Below, in pieces: positions 61,726-64,000 of a DNA stretch of 64,000 nt. Each line of letters starts with the position of its first letter. The stretch's first letter is position 1. The translations under genes and the position numbers were made by a program. Under the pieces are notes generated by a model. The model saw nothing but the letters and a program-made list of their open reading frames with translations, had not been told where the DNA came from and searched no databases. This DNA is from an uncultured Eggerthellaceae bacterium (GTDB lineage Bacteria; Actinomycetota; Coriobacteriia; Coriobacteriales; Eggerthellaceae): contig CALULI010000006.1 in the NCBI GenBank assembly GCA_944321455.1, forward strand, positions 186,001 to 250,000, written 5' to 3'.

Positions 61726-62787
61726 TTAGTAGCGGACGTACCACATACCTGACTGAACGCCGCCAATACGAACCACGTCACCCGTTGTTGATGCGTGAAT
61801 CATCTGGCCACCGCCAATGTAGACGCCCGTATGGCCAGGACGAATGCAGATGTCACCAGGCTGTGGGTTGGTGACAGGTGTCCAATTCTGAATAGTGCCT
61901 GTTGAGCACCAGTGATTGCCGTATACGCCCGTCAAGCAATAACCAACAAGACCGGAGCAGTCAAATCCGTTAGGACCTGAAGCGCCCCAAATATAAGGCT
62001 TACCAAGCTGAGCGTAAGCACGGTCAACAACAACATTGCCCGTTACCGTTTGAGGCTTGCCATTATTGGCGGTACCACCTGAATTACCCGTGTTGACAGT
62101 ACCGTTATTGATTGCTTCCTGGGCAGCCTGTGCGTTAGCAGCAGATTCAGCTTCTTCGCGCTGTTCCATCAACTGCTGAGCTTCAGCGCTCAAGTTATCA
62201 TATACTGCCTGAGCTTCGCTCTGTGCAGCCTGCGCGCTGTTCATAACCTGTTCTGCTTCAGCAGCCTTGTCAGCTGCTAGCTGAGCCTGAGTTTCAGCTT
62301 CAGTCTTAGCATTTTCAAGTTCGGTACGCGCATCCTTGGTTTCCTGAACCAGCTCTGCATCGTTTTCATTGAGCTTGTTAAACAGGCTCATGTTGGTTGC
62401 AAATTCTTCAAACGTAGAAGAGCCCAGCAAAACGTCAATGATGGACGTGCCGCCGCTGCGATACATTTCCTTAGCGCGGTCACCTAACTGCTTCTGCAAA
62501 GCAGCAACCTTTTCTGATGTTTCATCAATCTGAGCCTGCGCTTCAGCTACCTTTTCTTCAGCAGCCTTCTGAGCTTCAATAGCTTCCTGGTAATCGTTCT
62601 GCGCAGCATCAAGCTGATCAGAAAGATCGTTGAGCTGAGCGAGTGCTTGATCTGCTTCGCTTTGCGCATCCGTTGCAGGATCTGCTTGCGCTGAAGCGAA
62701 AGGAATCATCAAGCCTACCGTCAAGACTACTGCCAGAATGGCGCTTAACAGTGAACGCTTTGTAATTACCTTAGAAGTATGTACCAT
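61726..62787 (-). CDS. Secreted NlpC/P60 cell-wall hydrolase (copy B)
   Basis: A 353-residue paralogue of copy A with the same plan: signal peptide (LLSAILAVVLTVGLMIPFASAQA), coiled coil (about 40-235), Asn/Gly/Thr linker (NGTVNTGNSGGTANNG) and NlpC/P60 domain with FDCSGLVGYCL (Cys) and RPGHTGVYIGGGQMIHAS (His). The catalytic-domain linker and parts of the coiled coil differ from copy A, but a 190-bp tract inside the coiled coil is almost identical. It has its own terminator, so both genes seem separately transcribed. Confidence 0.95.
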   Translation of the reverse strand: MVHTSKVITKRSLLSAILAVVLTVGLMIPFASAQADPATDAQSEADQALAQLNDLSDQLDAAQNDYQEAIEAQKAAEEKVAEAQAQIDETSEKVAALQKQLGDRAKEMYRSGGTSIIDVLLGSSTFEEFATNMSLFNKLNENDAELVQETKDARTELENAKTEAETQAQLAADKAAEAEQVMNSAQAAQSEAQAVYDNLSAEAQQLMEQREEAESAANAQAAQEAINNGTVNTGNSGGTANNGKPQTVTGNVVVDRAYAQLGKPYIWGASGPNGFDCSGLVGYCLTGVYGNHWCSTGTIQNWTPVTNPQPGDICIRPGHTGVYIGGGQMIHASTTGDVVRIGGVQSGMWYVRY

Positions 62788-62924
62788 AACTGCCTGGCCT
62801 CCTCACCGAGCAGAGCGATTGTTCTTTACTGCCTTCATCGAAGGTAAAGATAGTTTCATACTAGCAGACTCGCTCGTAAAGAGAAGCGCGGCTTCATAGA
62901 TTCTCCGCTTCAACAACACAAGCT

Positions 62925-64000
62925 TTAACTCATGATTGAAGGAGGCTTCTTGTTTTCAGCCTGAAGCTGCTCGTGCTCTTCCCTGTCACGTTCATCACGC
63001 TGGCGGCGCGCCTCTTCAGCACGCTTGCGGCGACGCTCTTTGCGAGCAGCCTCGTGTGCCACGTGAGTTTGCAGGTTAGAAGCATCAGGAAGCGGTGTTT
63101 CGTAGCGAACACCACGCAAGGCAGCAATTTTTGCCTGCATGAACAGGAAGACGAAGCCCACAATGCCTGCCACAAACGAAGCAGAAAGAATAGCCACTTT
63201 CGCTACTACAATGTGTCCAGGATCCACGAAGGCTAAGTTGGCAACAAAGATTGCCATGGTAAAACCAACGCCGCCTAAAAGCCCCGCTCCTAACATGTGG
63301 CCCCAATTGACGTTTTCAGGAAGCGATGAAATTTTGGTTTTCACAATAATGAAGCTAAGAATCATGATGCCTAGGGGCTTACCAATTAAAAGACCAAAGA
63401 AGACACCGAAAAAGACCGAATCGCCCAGAATTTCTCCTAAGCCGCCGCCCACAAATGACACATCGGCATTGGTAAGCGCAAACAGCGGCAGGATAGCAAA
63501 ATAAACCCACGGATAGAGCAGACGCTCCAACCTGGTTGCAGGAGGAACCACCTGACGAGCCACGCGTGCCAAACGCGCTACCCCTTCAAGATAGTCCGAC
63601 TGGCCAATGATGGGCGTATCGGGTATCAAGTTTTGATGCGATTGACGTACCTGTTCACCCGACCAGTCAACAAATTTGCGAATGTTAACGCGCGAACCAG
63701 AAGGAATGGTAAAAGCAAGCAAAACACCCGCAATAGTTGAATGAACGCCCGACATAAACACGCAATACCACAGCAGCACGCCGCCAATAAGATAGGGCGC
63801 CAATGAATAGATGTGATTGCGGTTCATGATCATAAGAACAACCAGAATCACCAGCGCGCAGACAAGCCAGGCAGGCGATGGGCTTTGACCATAAAAGATA
63901 GCAATAATCAAAATTGCAATGATGTCGTCAGCCACAGCAAGGGTGCTTAAAAACACGCGCACACCACTGGGAACGCGCGATCCTAACAGCGCCAAAATAC
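62925..64000 (-). CDS. nhaA: Na+/H+ antiporter NhaA (5' end outside window)
   Basis: Sodium/proton antiporter of the inner membrane. About 358 codons are visible; the N-terminus lies beyond the right edge. The ion-binding Asp pair is in LSTLAVADDIIAILIIAIFY, and later conserved helices include FALTNADVSF and GHMLGAGLLGGVGFTMAIFVANLAF. After the last helix there is a charged, cytoplasmic tail of about 60 residues rich in Arg, Glu and Lys (RKERRRKRAEEARRQRDE), which E. coli NhaA lacks. Confidence 0.94.
   Translation of the reverse strand, partial: ILALLGSRVPSGVRVFLSTLAVADDIIAILIIAIFYGQSPSPAWLVCALVILVVLMIMNRNHIYSLAPYLIGGVLLWYCVFMSGVHSTIAGVLLAFTIPSGSRVNIRKFVDWSGEQVRQSHQNLIPDTPIIGQSDYLEGVARLARVARQVVPPATRLERLLYPWVYFAILPLFALTNADVSFVGGGLGEILGDSVFFGVFFGLLIGKPLGIMILSFIIVKTKISSLPENVNWGHMLGAGLLGGVGFTMAIFVANLAFVDPGHIVVAKVAILSASFVAGIVGFVFLFMQAKIAALRGVRYETPLPDASNLQTHVAHEAARKERRRKRAEEARRQRDERDREEHEQLQAENKKPPSIMS

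Noticed and set aside
1-64000. Insertion sequences, prophage, integrase or attachment sites
   Set aside because: No transposase-, integrase- or phage-like frame was found, and the five tRNA genes have no flanking direct repeats of their 3' ends.

Overview
The window looks like a chromosomal segment from a low-to-mid GC actinobacterium of the class Coriobacteriia; a Cryptobacterium-like member of the Eggerthellales would fit, but this is inference and no 16S gene is present. It combines an actinobacterial envelope-signalling cluster (fhaA, fhaB, PP2C phosphatase, RodA/PBP, PASTA kinase) with features common in Gram-positive anaerobes: a T-box leader, group-II ECF transporter genes, ClpC, GatCAB and a proteobacterial-looking ferrochelatase. 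There are no insertion sequences, phage genes or CRISPR arrays. Coding density is high and most genes are housekeeping.

Layout. 1-2185: arginine biosynthesis (argJ cut by the window edge, argC). 2381-5876: a SlyD-type FKBP, a zinc-ribbon/LRR membrane protein and a small four-helix membrane protein. 6169-10180: pheST behind a T-box riboswitch. 10315-17773: a compact histidine operon, transcribed leftwards as hisZG (fused)-hisD-hisC-hisB-hisH-hisA-hisF-hisI; hisE and a histidinol-phosphatase gene are absent. 18038-22519: a universal stress protein, trpS, an MFS exporter and an NSS-family sodium symporter. 22895-26272: gatCAB. 26481-27990: engB-rnhA and a second Usp. 28083-28169: tRNA-Leu. 28360-35668: the fhaA-fhaB-pstP-(rodA::pbp)-pknB operon. 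35823-39673: tRNA-Arg and an ECF transporter operon split by an inverted thioesterase gene. 39806-45609: a PNPOx-like protein, a variant shikimate kinase-like protein, a DUF2207 protein, two tRNA-Ser genes, ispE, tadA and a variant aroE. 45769-50281: glutamate-cysteine ligase family, Uup ABC-F, ferrochelatase. 50568-54868: third Usp, TetR, cysS, ispF, ispD. 54903-60028: clpC, lysS, greA, tatA. 60135-62787: tRNA-Pro and two tandem NlpC/P60 hydrolases. 62925 to the right edge: nhaA.

How the genes work together. The window holds much of the aminoacyl-tRNA supply (pheST, trpS, cysS, lysS, GatCAB for Gln/Asn-tRNA, tadA, five tRNA genes), most of histidine synthesis, three MEP isoprenoid genes (ispD, ispE, ispF), and an envelope module in which one kinase/phosphatase pair and two FHA readers sit with a single-chain SEDS polymerase-transpeptidase and, further away, two secreted NlpC/P60 peptidases.

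The most notable features are two gene fusions (HisZ-HisG and RodA-PBP) and a recurring pattern of degenerate short-period tandem repeats (8, 15 or about 18 bp) at gene ends, in linkers and in spacers. In hisA and aroE these repeats have extended the protein C-terminus. Also worth checking are a shikimate kinase-like and an AroE-like protein that lack some canonical residues, a gene-conversion tract between the two NlpC/P60 genes, and a TACCTATCA motif shared by the his and NSS upstream regions.
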